From Kineococcus endophyticus (GTDB lineage: Bacteria; Actinomycetota; Actinomycetes; Actinomycetales; Kineococcaceae), in contig NZ_JBFNQN010000016.1 of assembly GCF_040796495.1 (NCBI RefSeq), positions 101,596 through 165,595 on the forward strand: DNA of 64,000 bases, read 5' to 3'. Below, one piece after another: positions 48,239-57,259 of the stretch. The position numbers and the translations under genes were made by a program. The notes beneath the pieces were generated by a model. The model was not told the origin of the DNA, made no database searches, and saw only the letters and a list, made by a program, of their open reading frames with translations. Each line of letters opens with the position of its first letter. The stretch's first letter is position 1.

Positions 48239-49570
48239 CCCGCGTGCGACAGGCTGGCGAGGTGCCCTCCCCTGTCGACGACGTTCCCGACACGCTCCCC
48301 GACGTCCTGCCGTTGCGGCCGTTGACGCGGGCACCGGACGCCACCGTCCGGGTCCCGGGGTCGAAGAGCATCACCAACCGCGCCCTGCTGTGCGCAGCTC
48401 TGGCGGACGGCATGAGCACCCTGCGCGGCGTCCTCCTGGCCGACGACACCCGCGCAATGGTGGACGCGGTCCGTGCGCTCGGGGCGGAGGTGGACCTCGA
48501 CGAGAACTCCCGCACGGCACGGGTCACCGGAGTGGCGCGCCGGGGACGGCCGCGCGCAACTCGGCGCCGGCGGTGGGGTCCACCTGGACGCCCGCCAGTC
48601 CGGCACCACGTCGCGCTTCGTCCTGCCCGCCCTCGCGCTGCTCCCCGGGCGCAGCGTCCTGGACGGCAGCAGTCAGCTCCGCGCCCGTCCCTTCGGACCC
48701 CTCGTCGAGGCGTTGCGGGAACTCGGGGCGCGCGTCGAGGAACTCGGGGTTCCCGGCCGCCTCCCGGTGGCGGTCACCGGTCCGCTGGAGGGTGGCTCCG
48801 TCGCGTTGCCCGGGCACCTGTCCAGCCAGTTCCTCTCAGGCCTGCTGCTGGCCGGCCCTCTCATGCGCGACGGGTTGCGGGCCGAACTCACGAGCGCGCC
48901 CGTCTCGGTGCCCTACCTCGAGATGACGGCCGCGGTCATGCGGTCGTTCGGTGCGGACGTGGACGGGGTGCACGTCCGACCCGGTGGGTACACGGGGGTC
49001 GAGTACGACGTCGAACCCGACGCCAGCGCCGCCTCGTACTTCCTCGGCGCAGCGGCGGTGACCGGTGGGCGCATCACCGTCGAGGGCCTCGGCAGCGCCA
49101 GCCTGCAGGGCGACGTCGGTTTCGCCGACGTCCTCGAACGCATGGGGGCACGACTGGAACGGACCGCGAACTCGGTGACCGTCACCGGCACCGGCCGGTT
49201 GAGCGGGATCGACGTGGACATGGCCGACATCTCCGACACCGCCCAGACCCTGGCCGCCGTCGCGGTGCACGCGGACGGCCCCACCCGCGTGCGAGGGATC
49301 GGGTTCATCCGGGGCAAGGAGACCGACCGGATCGCCGCCGTGGTCGCCGAACTCCGCCGGGCCGGCATCGAGGCGTCAGAGGACCCCGACGGGTTCACGG
49401 TGCACCCGGGAACACCCGCCCCGACCCGCTTCGCCACCTACGAGGACCACCGGATGGCCATGAGCCTGGCGCTGCTCGGTCTGCGGCACAGCGGGATGGA
49501 GATCAGCGACCCGTCCTGCGTGGCCAAGACCTACCCGGAGTTCTTCACCGACCTCGCCGCGCTGGCCTGA
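48235..49570 (+). pseudogene. aroA: EPSP synthase (aroA), frameshifted in the middle
   Basis: 3-phosphoshikimate 1-carboxyvinyltransferase, sixth step of the shikimate pathway. The first frame (from GTG 48235, or 48262) gives [20 protein letters not shown] and ends near ARVTGV; the next frame, shifted by one base, continues from about 48542 with [43 protein letters not shown] and [14 protein letters not shown] to the stop at 49570. The break falls between 48532 and 48548 in a GC-rich run. All the usual active-site motifs are present across the two frames, so the gene would be complete without the shift. Either a sequencing or assembly error, or a real mutation. Confidence 0.88.
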
Positions 49571-49763
49571 CGTCGCGCCCGGAGTTCACGACGGTGTCGG
49601 CTTCAACCACCCCTCGGCGCCGGCGGGTACCGGTCGGGATCCTCGTCGACGCCGGCTGCGTGCTCCTCACGAACGTCTCGGACGGAAGACCCGACGGCCG
49701 AGATGACCGGATGCGAACGTGTCGTCCGGACGGTTCGGGCAGTGCGGATGGCAGAGTGCGCGC

Positions 49764-50285
49764 GTGGGCGGTTCCGGAGAGTCGGCCCCCGAGCGCACCT
49801 ACGTCCGACGCACCGCACGGGTGGTCGTGCTGGACGCGGACGATCGTGTCCTCCTGCTGCGGGTCCTCCGCCAGCCGCACCACCCGGCTGCCGGTGTCGT
49901 CTGGTACACCCCAGGCGGTGGGGTGGAAGCCGGGGAGAACGTCCGGCAGGCGGCTGTCCGGGAACTGCGCGAGGAGACCGGGTTGTCCTGCGACGCGGAG
50001 GACCTCAGACACGTCGCCACCACGAGCGGCCACGCCGAGGCGCACTGGATCAGCGGGCTGGTCCGGGACGACTACTACCTGTTGAGGGTCCACCGACCTC
50101 CGGTCGACACGTCCGGCCAGACCGCTGCCGAGAAGGACAGCCACGACGGGTTCCGGTGGTGGCACCTCGAAGACCTCGTGCGGAGCGCCGATCCGGTGCA
50201 CCCGCCCTCGTTGCCGGACCTGATCGGTCGTCTCGTCGCGCGGCAGGTCCCGGACCACGTCGTTCAACTGCCCTGGGTCTGGTGA
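49764..50285 (+). CDS. Nudix hydrolase
   Basis: Pyrophosphohydrolase of about 173 residues (188 if the GTG at 49719 is used). The Nudix box [24 protein letters not shown] is complete, given here in parts: GGGVEAGEN then [19 protein letters not shown] precedes it. C-terminal [10 protein letters not shown] suggests a broad nucleotide-sugar or ADP-ribose type substrate. Start at 49764 is chosen as nearer the conserved region; uncertain. Stands between aroA and a PLP enzyme. Confidence 0.8.
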   Translation: MGGSGESAPERTYVRRTARVVVLDADDRVLLLRVLRQPHHPAAGVVWYTPGGGVEAGENVRQAAVRELREETGLSCDAEDLRHVATTSGHAEAHWISGLVRDDYYLLRVHRPPVDTSGQTAAEKDSHDGFRWWHLEDLVRSADPVHPPSLPDLIGRLVARQVPDHVVQLPWVW

Positions 50286-50374
50286 CTGGGCCGTCGGGGG
50301 CAGGGCACGGACGGGGTCCGCGTCGGACCGGGGGCGCGAGGTCGCGGGCCGAGACCACCGGGCAGGATCACGGG

Positions 50375-51295
50375 GTGGACACCCTCACCGTCGCCGACGT
50401 GACCGCCGCCGCCGAACGCACCGCGGGCCGCGTCCTGCGCACCCCCGTCCTGCAGGTCCAGCCCGGTGTGTGGCTGAAGCTGGAGCAGTTGCAGCACACG
50501 GGCACCTTCAAGGCCCGCGGCGCCTTCAACCGCCAGCTCGTCGCCCTCGAGCGGGGGGAACTCGACCCGTCGCGGGGGGTCGTGGCCGCGTCGGGCGGGA
50601 ACGCGGGGCTCGCGCACGCCCACGCCGCTGCGGAACTCGGGGTCCCCGCGACGGTGTTCGTCCCCGAGAGGGCCCCGGCGGTCAAGGTGCGCAAGCTGCG
50701 GGCGCTGGGCGCCGACGTCCGGTCGGTGGGCAGCGAGTACGCCCGCGCCTACGAGGCCGCGGTGGGGTTCGCGCAGGAACGGGGCGCGGTGTTCTGCCAC
50801 GCCTACGACCAGCTCGAGGTCGCCGCCGGAGCGGGAACGCTGGCGCAGGAGATCGCCGAGGACGTGCCGGACGTCGACACCGTCGTCGTCGCGGTCGGCG
50901 GCGGCGGGTTGTTCGCTGGCGTGGCGGCCGCGCTCGAGGGTTCGGCGCGGGTCGTCGCCGTCGAACCGGAGAAAGCGCCCACCCTGCACGCCGCGCTGGC
51001 TGCGGGCGAACCCGTCGACGTCGCCGTGTCGGGTGTCGCCGCGGATTCCCTCGGCGCACGGCGCATCGGCATCCTCGGGTTCGACCTCGCCCGGCGCACG
51101 CGGCCGCTGAGCCTGCTCGTCGACGACGGCGCGATCGAGTCCGCCCGGCACGACCTGTGGTCGCGGTTCCGCATCGTCGCCGAGCACGGGGCCGCGGCCG
51201 CGTGGGCGGGGTTCGCCGCGTACCGGCCCGAAGCCGGGGAGCGCGTCGCCGTCGTGGTGTGCGGGGCGAACACTGACCCGGGCGACCTGCGCTGA
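50375..51295 (+). CDS. PLP-dependent threonine/serine dehydratase-like enzyme
   Basis: Fold-type II PLP enzyme of 306 residues: lysine for PLP at Lys46 in TGTFKARGA, SGGNAGLAHAHAAAELG, VAVGGGGLFAGVAA (phosphate-binding glycine loop) and CGANTDPGDL near the end. Related to threonine dehydratase catabolic or serine racemase enzymes, but it lacks the regulatory domain of biosynthetic ones. Start GTG at 50375. No partner genes. Confidence 0.82.
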   Translation: MDTLTVADVTAAAERTAGRVLRTPVLQVQPGVWLKLEQLQHTGTFKARGAFNRQLVALERGELDPSRGVVAASGGNAGLAHAHAAAELGVPATVFVPERAPAVKVRKLRALGADVRSVGSEYARAYEAAVGFAQERGAVFCHAYDQLEVAAGAGTLAQEIAEDVPDVDTVVVAVGGGGLFAGVAAALEGSARVVAVEPEKAPTLHAALAAGEPVDVAVSGVAADSLGARRIGILGFDLARRTRPLSLLVDDGAIESARHDLWSRFRIVAEHGAAAAWAGFAAYRPEAGERVAVVVCGANTDPGDLR

Positions 51296-51387
51296 TCCAG
51301 GGCGGACCCGACCCGTGGCCCTCGGGAGGTGGTCCTGGTCCTTCTGCTGGGGGGGTTCCCAGCCCGCCGTCGACGGAGGAGGATGCC

Positions 51388-51801
51388 GTGGTGCCCGGTC
51401 TCAGCGGTTCACGGATCGACCACCTGAACCTGCCCGTCCCCGACCTCGGCGCGTCGACGGCCTTCTACACCGCAGCCCTCGCCCCGCTCGGCATCGTCCC
51501 GCTCATCGACGTTCCCGCCGGGCCGACCCAGAAGGCCATGCAGGCCTTCGGAATCCACCCGAAACCGTTCTTCTGGCTCGTGGCCAGCGGCGCGGAGGGT
51601 CCGCGCTACGACGCGGACACGCACGTCGCGTTCACGGCCGACGACCGGGCCACCGTCGACGCCTTCCACGAGGCCGCACTCGCCGCCGGAGCGCGCAGCC
51701 TGCGGGGGCCGGGCGTGTGGGTCGGGTACCACCCCCACTACTACGGAGCGTTCGTCGCCGGCCCCGACGGGGTGAACGTCGAGGCGGTCTGCCACCGCTG
51801 A
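51388..51801 (+). CDS. VOC-family glyoxalase-like protein
   Basis: Single-module VOC protein of 137 residues: IDHLNLPVPDLGASTAFYTAALAPLGI, HVAFTADDRATVDAFHEAAL, and YHPHYYGAFVAGPDGVNVEAVCH (in parts). The His and Glu that could bind a metal are present. Role unknown. Start GTG at 51388, GGAGGAGGATGCC upstream. Alone. Confidence 0.78.
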   Translation: MVPGLSGSRIDHLNLPVPDLGASTAFYTAALAPLGIVPLIDVPAGPTQKAMQAFGIHPKPFFWLVASGAEGPRYDADTHVAFTADDRATVDAFHEAALAAGARSLRGPGVWVGYHPHYYGAFVAGPDGVNVEAVCHR

Positions 51802-51860
51802 GCGGGTGATTTCGCCCCTGCCCCCTTCGGATCGCTCGCTCAGGCACCGACACGCATCCG

Positions 51861-53141
51861 GTGAGTTCCCCCCTCCCGGTTCAAACAGGGCCGGAGCACA
51901 CCGTCGCCGATCCCGTCGTGGCCGCCGTGCTCGCCGACCTGACCCGCCGCTGCGGCGGCGTCCCGTGGTGGTGCACCGGTCCGTGCGAGGACGACCTGCC
52001 CGCCGCCGCCGGCCTCGTCGACCTGCCGGTGCGCGGTCCAGCCGGCGGACTCCTCGTGCGGCTGCGCGGCGGACCCTTCCCGGTGCCGCCGGCGGCGGAC
52101 GTCGTGGCCTCGCTGCCCGCCGTCCTCGACGTCCGCGGTGCCGTCCTCGGACGCGACGAGGACCTGCGGCAGGAGGCCGCACGCCGCCGGGAGGCCGAGC
52201 GCGTCGCCGGGACCGACCCGCTGACCGGGCTGCTGAACCGCCGCGGCTGGGACCTGGCACTCGCCGGGGCGACCGCGGCCTCGGACCCCGGGCGTCCCGC
52301 CGTCGTGGTCGTCCTCGACCTCGACGACCTCAAGACCGTCAACGACGTCGGGGGCCACGACGCGGGCGACGCGCTGCTGCGCCGGGCGGGTCGCCTGGTC
52401 GCGGGAGCCGTCGAGGCGTGCGACGCGGTCGCCCGGACCGGCGGGGACGAGTTCTGCGTCCTGCTCCTGGGCCGGGACACGGCCACCGCGGCCGAGGTCG
52501 TGCACCGGCTGGGCGACGTGCTCACGGCCGCCGGGGTTCCGGCCTCCGTGGGCGCGGCCGCCGCCGACGGGCCGGACCTCGCGGGTGCGTGGGCCCGGGC
52601 GGACGAGGAGATGTACGAGGACAAGCGCGTCCGCAAGATCCGGCGCAACGCCGTCCCGGCCGCCCCCACACCGGCGGGCGACGACGCGTGGTCCGGGGTG
52701 GAGGTCGACGACCTGCTGCGCCTGCTCACCGATCAGCTCGGGACGGACGCAGCGTTCGTCAGCCGGTTCACCGGCGAGGACCGCTACTTCCGCAACATCG
52801 TGGCGGACTTCGACACCCCCGTGGAACCGGGCGACATGACGGCCCTCGAGGGCACCTACTGCCGGCTCATCGTCGACGGTGTGGTCCCCGGCGTCATCCC
52901 GGACGCCCTCGAGGTCCCGGTGCTGGCCGACCTGCCCCTCACCCGCGCCCTGTCGATCCGCCGCTACCTCGGCGCGCCGGTGCGGACCCGCGACGGACGC
53001 CTGTACGGAACCGTCTGCACGTTCTCGCGACGGCCCGCCTCCGGGCGGGACGGCGCCGCGGACGCGCGGGTGCTGCAGGCGCTGGCCGACGTGGTCGCCC
53101 GTCGGGTCGAGGAGGAGGACGGGCGCACGGGCCGCCGGTGA
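51861..53141 (+). CDS. GGDEF domain protein with C-terminal GAF domain
   Basis: Soluble diguanylate cyclase candidate of 426 residues. N-terminal segment (about 1-110) unrecognised, GGDEF domain about 115-260 with intact GGDEF at 194-198 and a DLDDLKTVND metal motif, then a GAF-like domain at about 275-415 (DLLRLLTDQLGTDAAFVSRF, SIRRYLGAPVRTRDGRLYGTVCTFS in parts). The C-terminal GAF order is less usual than sensor-first. Start GTG at 51861. Confidence 0.8.
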   Translation: MSSPLPVQTGPEHTVADPVVAAVLADLTRRCGGVPWWCTGPCEDDLPAAAGLVDLPVRGPAGGLLVRLRGGPFPVPPAADVVASLPAVLDVRGAVLGRDEDLRQEAARRREAERVAGTDPLTGLLNRRGWDLALAGATAASDPGRPAVVVVLDLDDLKTVNDVGGHDAGDALLRRAGRLVAGAVEACDAVARTGGDEFCVLLLGRDTATAAEVVHRLGDVLTAAGVPASVGAAAADGPDLAGAWARADEEMYEDKRVRKIRRNAVPAAPTPAGDDAWSGVEVDDLLRLLTDQLGTDAAFVSRFTGEDRYFRNIVADFDTPVEPGDMTALEGTYCRLIVDGVVPGVIPDALEVPVLADLPLTRALSIRRYLGAPVRTRDGRLYGTVCTFSRRPASGRDGAADARVLQALADVVARRVEEEDGRTGRR

Positions 53142-53145
53142 CCCC

Positions 53146-53916
53146 TCAGCGGAACTCCGGACGCAGGTCGTCGAGGTAGGGGTTCTCGCGACGCGCCACC
53201 CGGACGACCTCCGGTTCGACGTCGGCGACGAGCAGGGCGGCGTCCGTGGGACCGCCCGCGGCCAGCACGTCACCGGACGGCGCGCAGATGCTGGACCGGC
53301 CGACGTAGCACAGGTCGCCCTCGGCGCCGACGTGGTTCACGTAGGCGACGTGGACCTGGTTCTCCCACGCGCGCACCCGGATCAGGTGCTCGGCCACGAA
53401 CGCGAACGGTTCCATCTGCGCGGTGGGGACGACGACGAGGTCGGCCCCTGCCAGCGCCGCGGCGCGGACGGTCTCGGGGAACTCGACGTCGTAGCAGATG
53501 AGGAACGCGATCCGGACGTCCTCGAGGTCCACCGTCACGACCGGCTCGGAACCCGGGACGAACTGCGCGCGGTCGAGGTCACCGAACAGGTGCGTCTTGT
53601 CGTACCGGGCGAGGCGGTGGCCCCGGTCGTCGACCAGGACCACCGAGTTCGTCACCCCCGACGCCGCGGGCAGCGGCAACCCGACGGCGAGCGCCAGCCC
53701 GTGCCGGGCAGCGACCTCGGCGACCCGTTCCGCCAGGGGTTGGCGGGCGAACTCCTGGACGCGCGGGCCGATGGCGTAGCCCGTGAGGAACATCTCCGAC
53801 GTGATCAGCAGCCGGCACCCCTCGGCGACGGCCCGGCCGGCGGCATCGTCCAGGACGGCCAGGTTCGCGTCGACGTCGCCGGGCGTCCCGGCGTGCTGCA
53901 GTCCGGCGATGCGCAC
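53146..53916 (-). CDS. nitrilase-superfamily carbon-nitrogen hydrolase
   Basis: Amidase-like enzyme of 256 residues with the full Glu-Lys-Cys triad: Glu41 (LITSEMF), Lys107 (DKTHLFG) and Cys141 (FLICYDVEFPE). Most similar in layout to single-domain omega-amidase/R-amide hydrolases. Start GTG at 53916 with GGAGGAGATCC. Downstream neighbour of the PP2C phosphatase gene on the same strand, 59 bases away, so maybe co-transcribed. Confidence 0.82.
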   Translation of the reverse strand: MRIAGLQHAGTPGDVDANLAVLDDAAGRAVAEGCRLLITSEMFLTGYAIGPRVQEFARQPLAERVAEVAARHGLALAVGLPLPAASGVTNSVVLVDDRGHRLARYDKTHLFGDLDRAQFVPGSEPVVTVDLEDVRIAFLICYDVEFPETVRAAALAGADLVVVPTAQMEPFAFVAEHLIRVRAWENQVHVAYVNHVGAEGDLCYVGRSSICAPSGDVLAAGGPTDAALLVADVEPEVVRVARRENPYLDDLRPEFR

Positions 53917-53975
53917 GGATCTCCTCCCGGACGGGGTTCAGGGTGGGGTTCTGGGGCGGGGTTCAGGACGGGGTT

Positions 53976-55682
53976 TCAGGGCGCGGCGACGTGCAGGGCG
54001 AGCAGGGCCACGTCGTCCTCGAGGTCCTCGCCGACGAGCTCGAGCAGGCCGTCGCAGACCCCGTCGGCGACGGGCAGCGCGCCCGAGCGCACCAGGTCGG
54101 ACGAGGCGACCGCGAGCCAGTCCAACCCCCGCTGCAGGTGGACGCTGCGTCGCTCGACGAGCCCGTCGGTGCACAGCACGAGGGTCGAACCCTCGGGGAG
54201 GTCGACCTCGTGCTCGTGCCGGACCGTCTCCGGCTGCAGGCCCAGGAGGAGGTCGGATTCGGCGTCGAGGAACCGGGCAGTCGCGCTCGCGTCGACGAGG
54301 AGCGGGGGCGGGTGCCCCGCGTTCGCCCACAGCAGCCGGACGCCGCTCACGTCCCGACGGACCTGGGCGACCACGACCGTCGCGAGGACGCCCACGTGCA
54401 GGTCCGAGATCGCCCGGTCCAGCGCCGTGAGGGTCGCGGCGGGGCCGGCGTCGGTGGAGTGGGCGATGCCGCGCAACAGGTTCCGGAGCTGGGCCATGGC
54501 CGCGGCCGCCTGCTGGTCGTGCCCGGTGACGTCGCCGATGACGACGTTCAGCACGCCGCCGGCGGTCGTGAACACGTCGTACCAGTCGCCGCCCACGCGC
54601 GTGTGGTGGGCCGCCGGGACGTACCGCACCGCCACCTGCAGGCCACCGTCGTCCGGCGGCGTCCACGTCAGCAGCGTCTTCTGCAGGGTTTCGGTGAAAC
54701 GGGCCGCCCTCGCCGCAGCCGCCGACTCCGCGGCGCGCGCCGAGAGACGTTGCAGAGCCTGGGAGGTGAGCGCGGCGAACGCCTCGAGCAGGCGTTCCTC
54801 CGCCGGCCGCCACTGGTGGGGTTCGGCGAAGGCGACCGACAGCGCACCCACGACGGACCCTCCGGCGCCGTGCAGCGGGACCGCGGCCGAGGCCTCCGTC
54901 CCGGTCCGGGAGTAGACGGTCGCCGCGTCGGGGAACTCGGGAACGGTGGCGGCGAGGTCAGGAAGGAAGTGCGCCCGTCCCGTGATCGCCGTGTCCACCA
55001 ACGGCAACCGGACGGTCGGGGCGAGGTGCGCGTGGGCGGCGAGGAACTCGGCGTCGAAGGCCGTGGCGAGGGTCCGGACCCCGGGTTCGTCGTGGTCGAT
55101 GAGGGCCAGGCCCATCGCCTGCGCCCCCAGCAACGGGGTTCCCCGGTCGGTCACGACCTGCAGGACGGCCGCCTCGGAGTGGGCGTCCCCGAGGTCGGTG
55201 GCCACGGCGACCAGCCCGGCCATCGCGGCGGCGTCGGCGGCCCGTTGCTGCGCGTCGGCGTGGACGGCGGTGACGTCGGCGTTCGTCCCCACGAGCCGGA
55301 CGACGCGGCCGTCGGTGTCGACGATCGCCTGCCCGCGGGCGTGGACCCAGTGCTCGCTGCCGTCGGACCAGCGGGTGCGGAACTCCACCTCGATGGAGCC
55401 CGCCGTGGCGACGGCCTGCTGCATGGCGAGGTGGACGCGCTGCCGGTCCCGCGGGTCGACCGAGGCGTCGACGTCGGCGACGGTGCCCGTGGCCGCGCGG
55501 TCGCCGAACCCGAACATGACCGTGCTGCGCGGGTCCCACACCACAGAGCCGGACCCCGGCTCCCACTCCCACAACCCGAGCTGCGCCGCTTCGAGCGCGA
55601 CGGCGAGCCGGGCCTGCCCGGCGTCACCGACCGACGGCGCGGGTCCCGCTCCGGTGACCTCGTCGGGGCTCCGGCCGCTCAC
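53976..55682 (-). CDS. PAS-GAF-PP2C (SpoIIE/RsbU-type) serine phosphatase
   Basis: Sensor phosphatase of 568 residues. PAS at about 20-130 (LGLWEWEPGSGSVVWDPRSTVMFGFGD in parts), GAF at about 140-300 (TDRGTPLLGAQAMGLALID), then the PPM phosphatase at about 330-560 with HTRVGGDWYDVF, VIGDVTGHDQ and LCTDGLVERR metal-binding blocks. Such enzymes dephosphorylate anti-anti-sigma partners in stress-response switches; none of the partner genes (RsbV/W-like) is in the window. Start taken as GTG at 55682, though GTG 55691 is also possible. Confidence 0.82.
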   Translation of the reverse strand: MSGRSPDEVTGAGPAPSVGDAGQARLAVALEAAQLGLWEWEPGSGSVVWDPRSTVMFGFGDRAATGTVADVDASVDPRDRQRVHLAMQQAVATAGSIEVEFRTRWSDGSEHWVHARGQAIVDTDGRVVRLVGTNADVTAVHADAQQRAADAAAMAGLVAVATDLGDAHSEAAVLQVVTDRGTPLLGAQAMGLALIDHDEPGVRTLATAFDAEFLAAHAHLAPTVRLPLVDTAITGRAHFLPDLAATVPEFPDAATVYSRTGTEASAAVPLHGAGGSVVGALSVAFAEPHQWRPAEERLLEAFAALTSQALQRLSARAAESAAAARAARFTETLQKTLLTWTPPDDGGLQVAVRYVPAAHHTRVGGDWYDVFTTAGGVLNVVIGDVTGHDQQAAAAMAQLRNLLRGIAHSTDAGPAATLTALDRAISDLHVGVLATVVVAQVRRDVSGVRLLWANAGHPPPLLVDASATARFLDAESDLLLGLQPETVRHEHEVDLPEGSTLVLCTDGLVERRSVHLQRGLDWLAVASSDLVRSGALPVADGVCDGLLELVGEDLEDDVALLALHVAAP

Positions 55683-55744
55683 CCTCCGCACACTAGGCGG
55701 GACGCCCGGTCTTTTCGACCGCAACGGCCGTACTGGTGCACGGG

Positions 55745-56563
55745 TCAGCCCCACGCACGGTGGAACTGCCGCCGCAGCAGGGGTTCCGGACCCGTCGGTT
55801 CCCCCCGCAGGGCCGCGGCCCACCGCACCGCGCTGCGGCACCGGGCGAGGAACACGCCGCGCTCGACGACCACGGACGGTGTCCCGGAACCTCGCGCCAC
55901 CCCACGGGCCCCGTCGGCGCCCACCGCCAGGACGAGTCCCTCGACGTCGAGCGCCGGATCTCCCGTCCCGGCGTCGGACCAGTCGAGGACCGCGGTCAGG
56001 CCGCCGGACCCGTCGACGAGGAGGTGCTCGCCCTTGAGGTCCGCGTGCAGGACGACCGGTCCGTCCTCGTCCGTACCCGGGAGGGGCAGGTCGCCCGGCC
56101 GTCCCAGGTCCCGAGCGGCGGCCCGCCCCTGCTGCCGCAGGGGTTCCAGGAGCGGGGAGAGGACGTCCGGGGCCCCCATCGCCCGCACCGCGCCGAGCGG
56201 GACGGCGTGCAGCCCTCGCAGGAACCGCGACAGGTCCTCGAGGGTCCGAGCCGTCACCGGCGCCGTCTCGAGGTCGACGCCGGGCAGCCGTTCGTCGAGG
56301 GTCCACCGCGTCTCTCGCCACGTCCCCGTCGCCGCGGCCCGCGGCACCGGCACGGCCAGGTGGGAACGCAGGACGTCACGGACGCGGACTTCGCGGTCCA
56401 GGCGCCGACTCGTCGCGGTGTCCGGCGCCGACCGCAGGACGTACCGCCCGGCTGAGGCCGTGACCCACCAGGAACGGTGGTCACCGCCGGAGCCGGTGCG
56501 CACGAGGGTGACCGCGGCGCCCAGGGCCTCGGCCACCAGGTCCTCCGCGTCGGCGTCCGTCAT
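55745..56563 (-). CDS. aminoglycoside phosphotransferase-family protein
   Basis: Kinase-fold protein of 272 residues: VLHADLKGEHLLVDGSGGLTAVLDWSDAG gives the catalytic HADLKGEHLL and the DWSDAG metal loop, with a short N-terminal lobe (YVLRSAPDTA) and LDERLPG. Probably phosphorylates a small molecule; substrate unknown. Start ATG at 56563 (GTG at 56566 is also in frame). Located between the flavin-reductase-like gene and the phosphatase gene, all on the minus strand. Confidence 0.75.
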   Translation of the reverse strand: MTDADAEDLVAEALGAAVTLVRTGSGGDHRSWWVTASAGRYVLRSAPDTATSRRLDREVRVRDVLRSHLAVPVPRAAATGTWRETRWTLDERLPGVDLETAPVTARTLEDLSRFLRGLHAVPLGAVRAMGAPDVLSPLLEPLRQQGRAAARDLGRPGDLPLPGTDEDGPVVLHADLKGEHLLVDGSGGLTAVLDWSDAGTGDPALDVEGLVLAVGADGARGVARGSGTPSVVVERGVFLARCRSAVRWAAALRGEPTGPEPLLRRQFHRAWG

Positions 56564-56589
56564 CACGGCACCCACCGTGGCAGCTGGCC

Positions 56590-57204
56590 CTAGCGCGCGT
56601 CCGGTCGCGTCATCCGCAGCCTGCTCTCCTGGCTGATCGTGAAGTAGTCGGCCGGGCCGCCGCCGCGCAGGAGCGGGTCGGCGGCGAGGGTGTCGAACAC
56701 GCCGTCGACGAGGAGCGAGTCGTCGATGTGGACCTGGACGACCTCGCCGAGCACGAGCCAGGCGCCCACCCCCCGCTCGTCCACGTCGGTCAGCTCCTGG
56801 ATGCGCGTCACGCGGCACTCGAAGGCGACGGGGCTCTCGGCCACGCGCGGCGGCCGCACGAGTGCGGAGGCTTCGGGCGTCAGACCGGCGAGGGCGAACT
56901 CGTCGACCTCGGGCCCGACGGACGCCGAGGTCTCGTTCATCGGCTCGGCCAGGGCCCGCGTCGCCAGGTTCCAGACGAACTCTCCCGTGGACTCGGCGTT
57001 GGTCACGCTGTCCTTGTGGCCCGTGCTGGAGAACCCGACGATGGGCGGGCGGTAGTTCAGCAGGTTGAAGAAGCTGTACGGGGCGAGGTTCCTCGTCCCG
57101 TCCTGCGCCACCGTCGACACCCAGCCGATCGGTCGCGGCGCGACGATGGAGTTCAGCGGGTCGTGCGCGAGGCCGTGACCGTCACGAGGGCTGTAGGAGT
57201 GCAC
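56590..57204 (-). CDS. flavin reductase-like (FMN-binding split barrel) protein
   Basis: Protein of 204 residues of the flavoprotein-oxygenase/DIM6 family: NSIVAPRPIGWVSTV, NLAPYSFFNLLNYRPPIVGFSS (in parts), KDSVTNAESTGEFVWNLATR and AFECRVTRI are typical. Binds FMN as a homodimer; partner oxygenase not visible. Start GTG at 57204. It is close to the LacI gene but on the same strand with a 26-base gap from its promoter side only, so no operon is implied. Confidence 0.78.
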   Translation of the reverse strand: MHSYSPRDGHGLAHDPLNSIVAPRPIGWVSTVAQDGTRNLAPYSFFNLLNYRPPIVGFSSTGHKDSVTNAESTGEFVWNLATRALAEPMNETSASVGPEVDEFALAGLTPEASALVRPPRVAESPVAFECRVTRIQELTDVDERGVGAWLVLGEVVQVHIDDSLLVDGVFDTLAADPLLRGGGPADYFTISQESRLRMTRPDAR

Positions 57205-57259
57205 GAGTGGGGACGCTACCCCTCGTCCCGTCGCCCGCGACCCGGCGCGGAGGCGGCCC

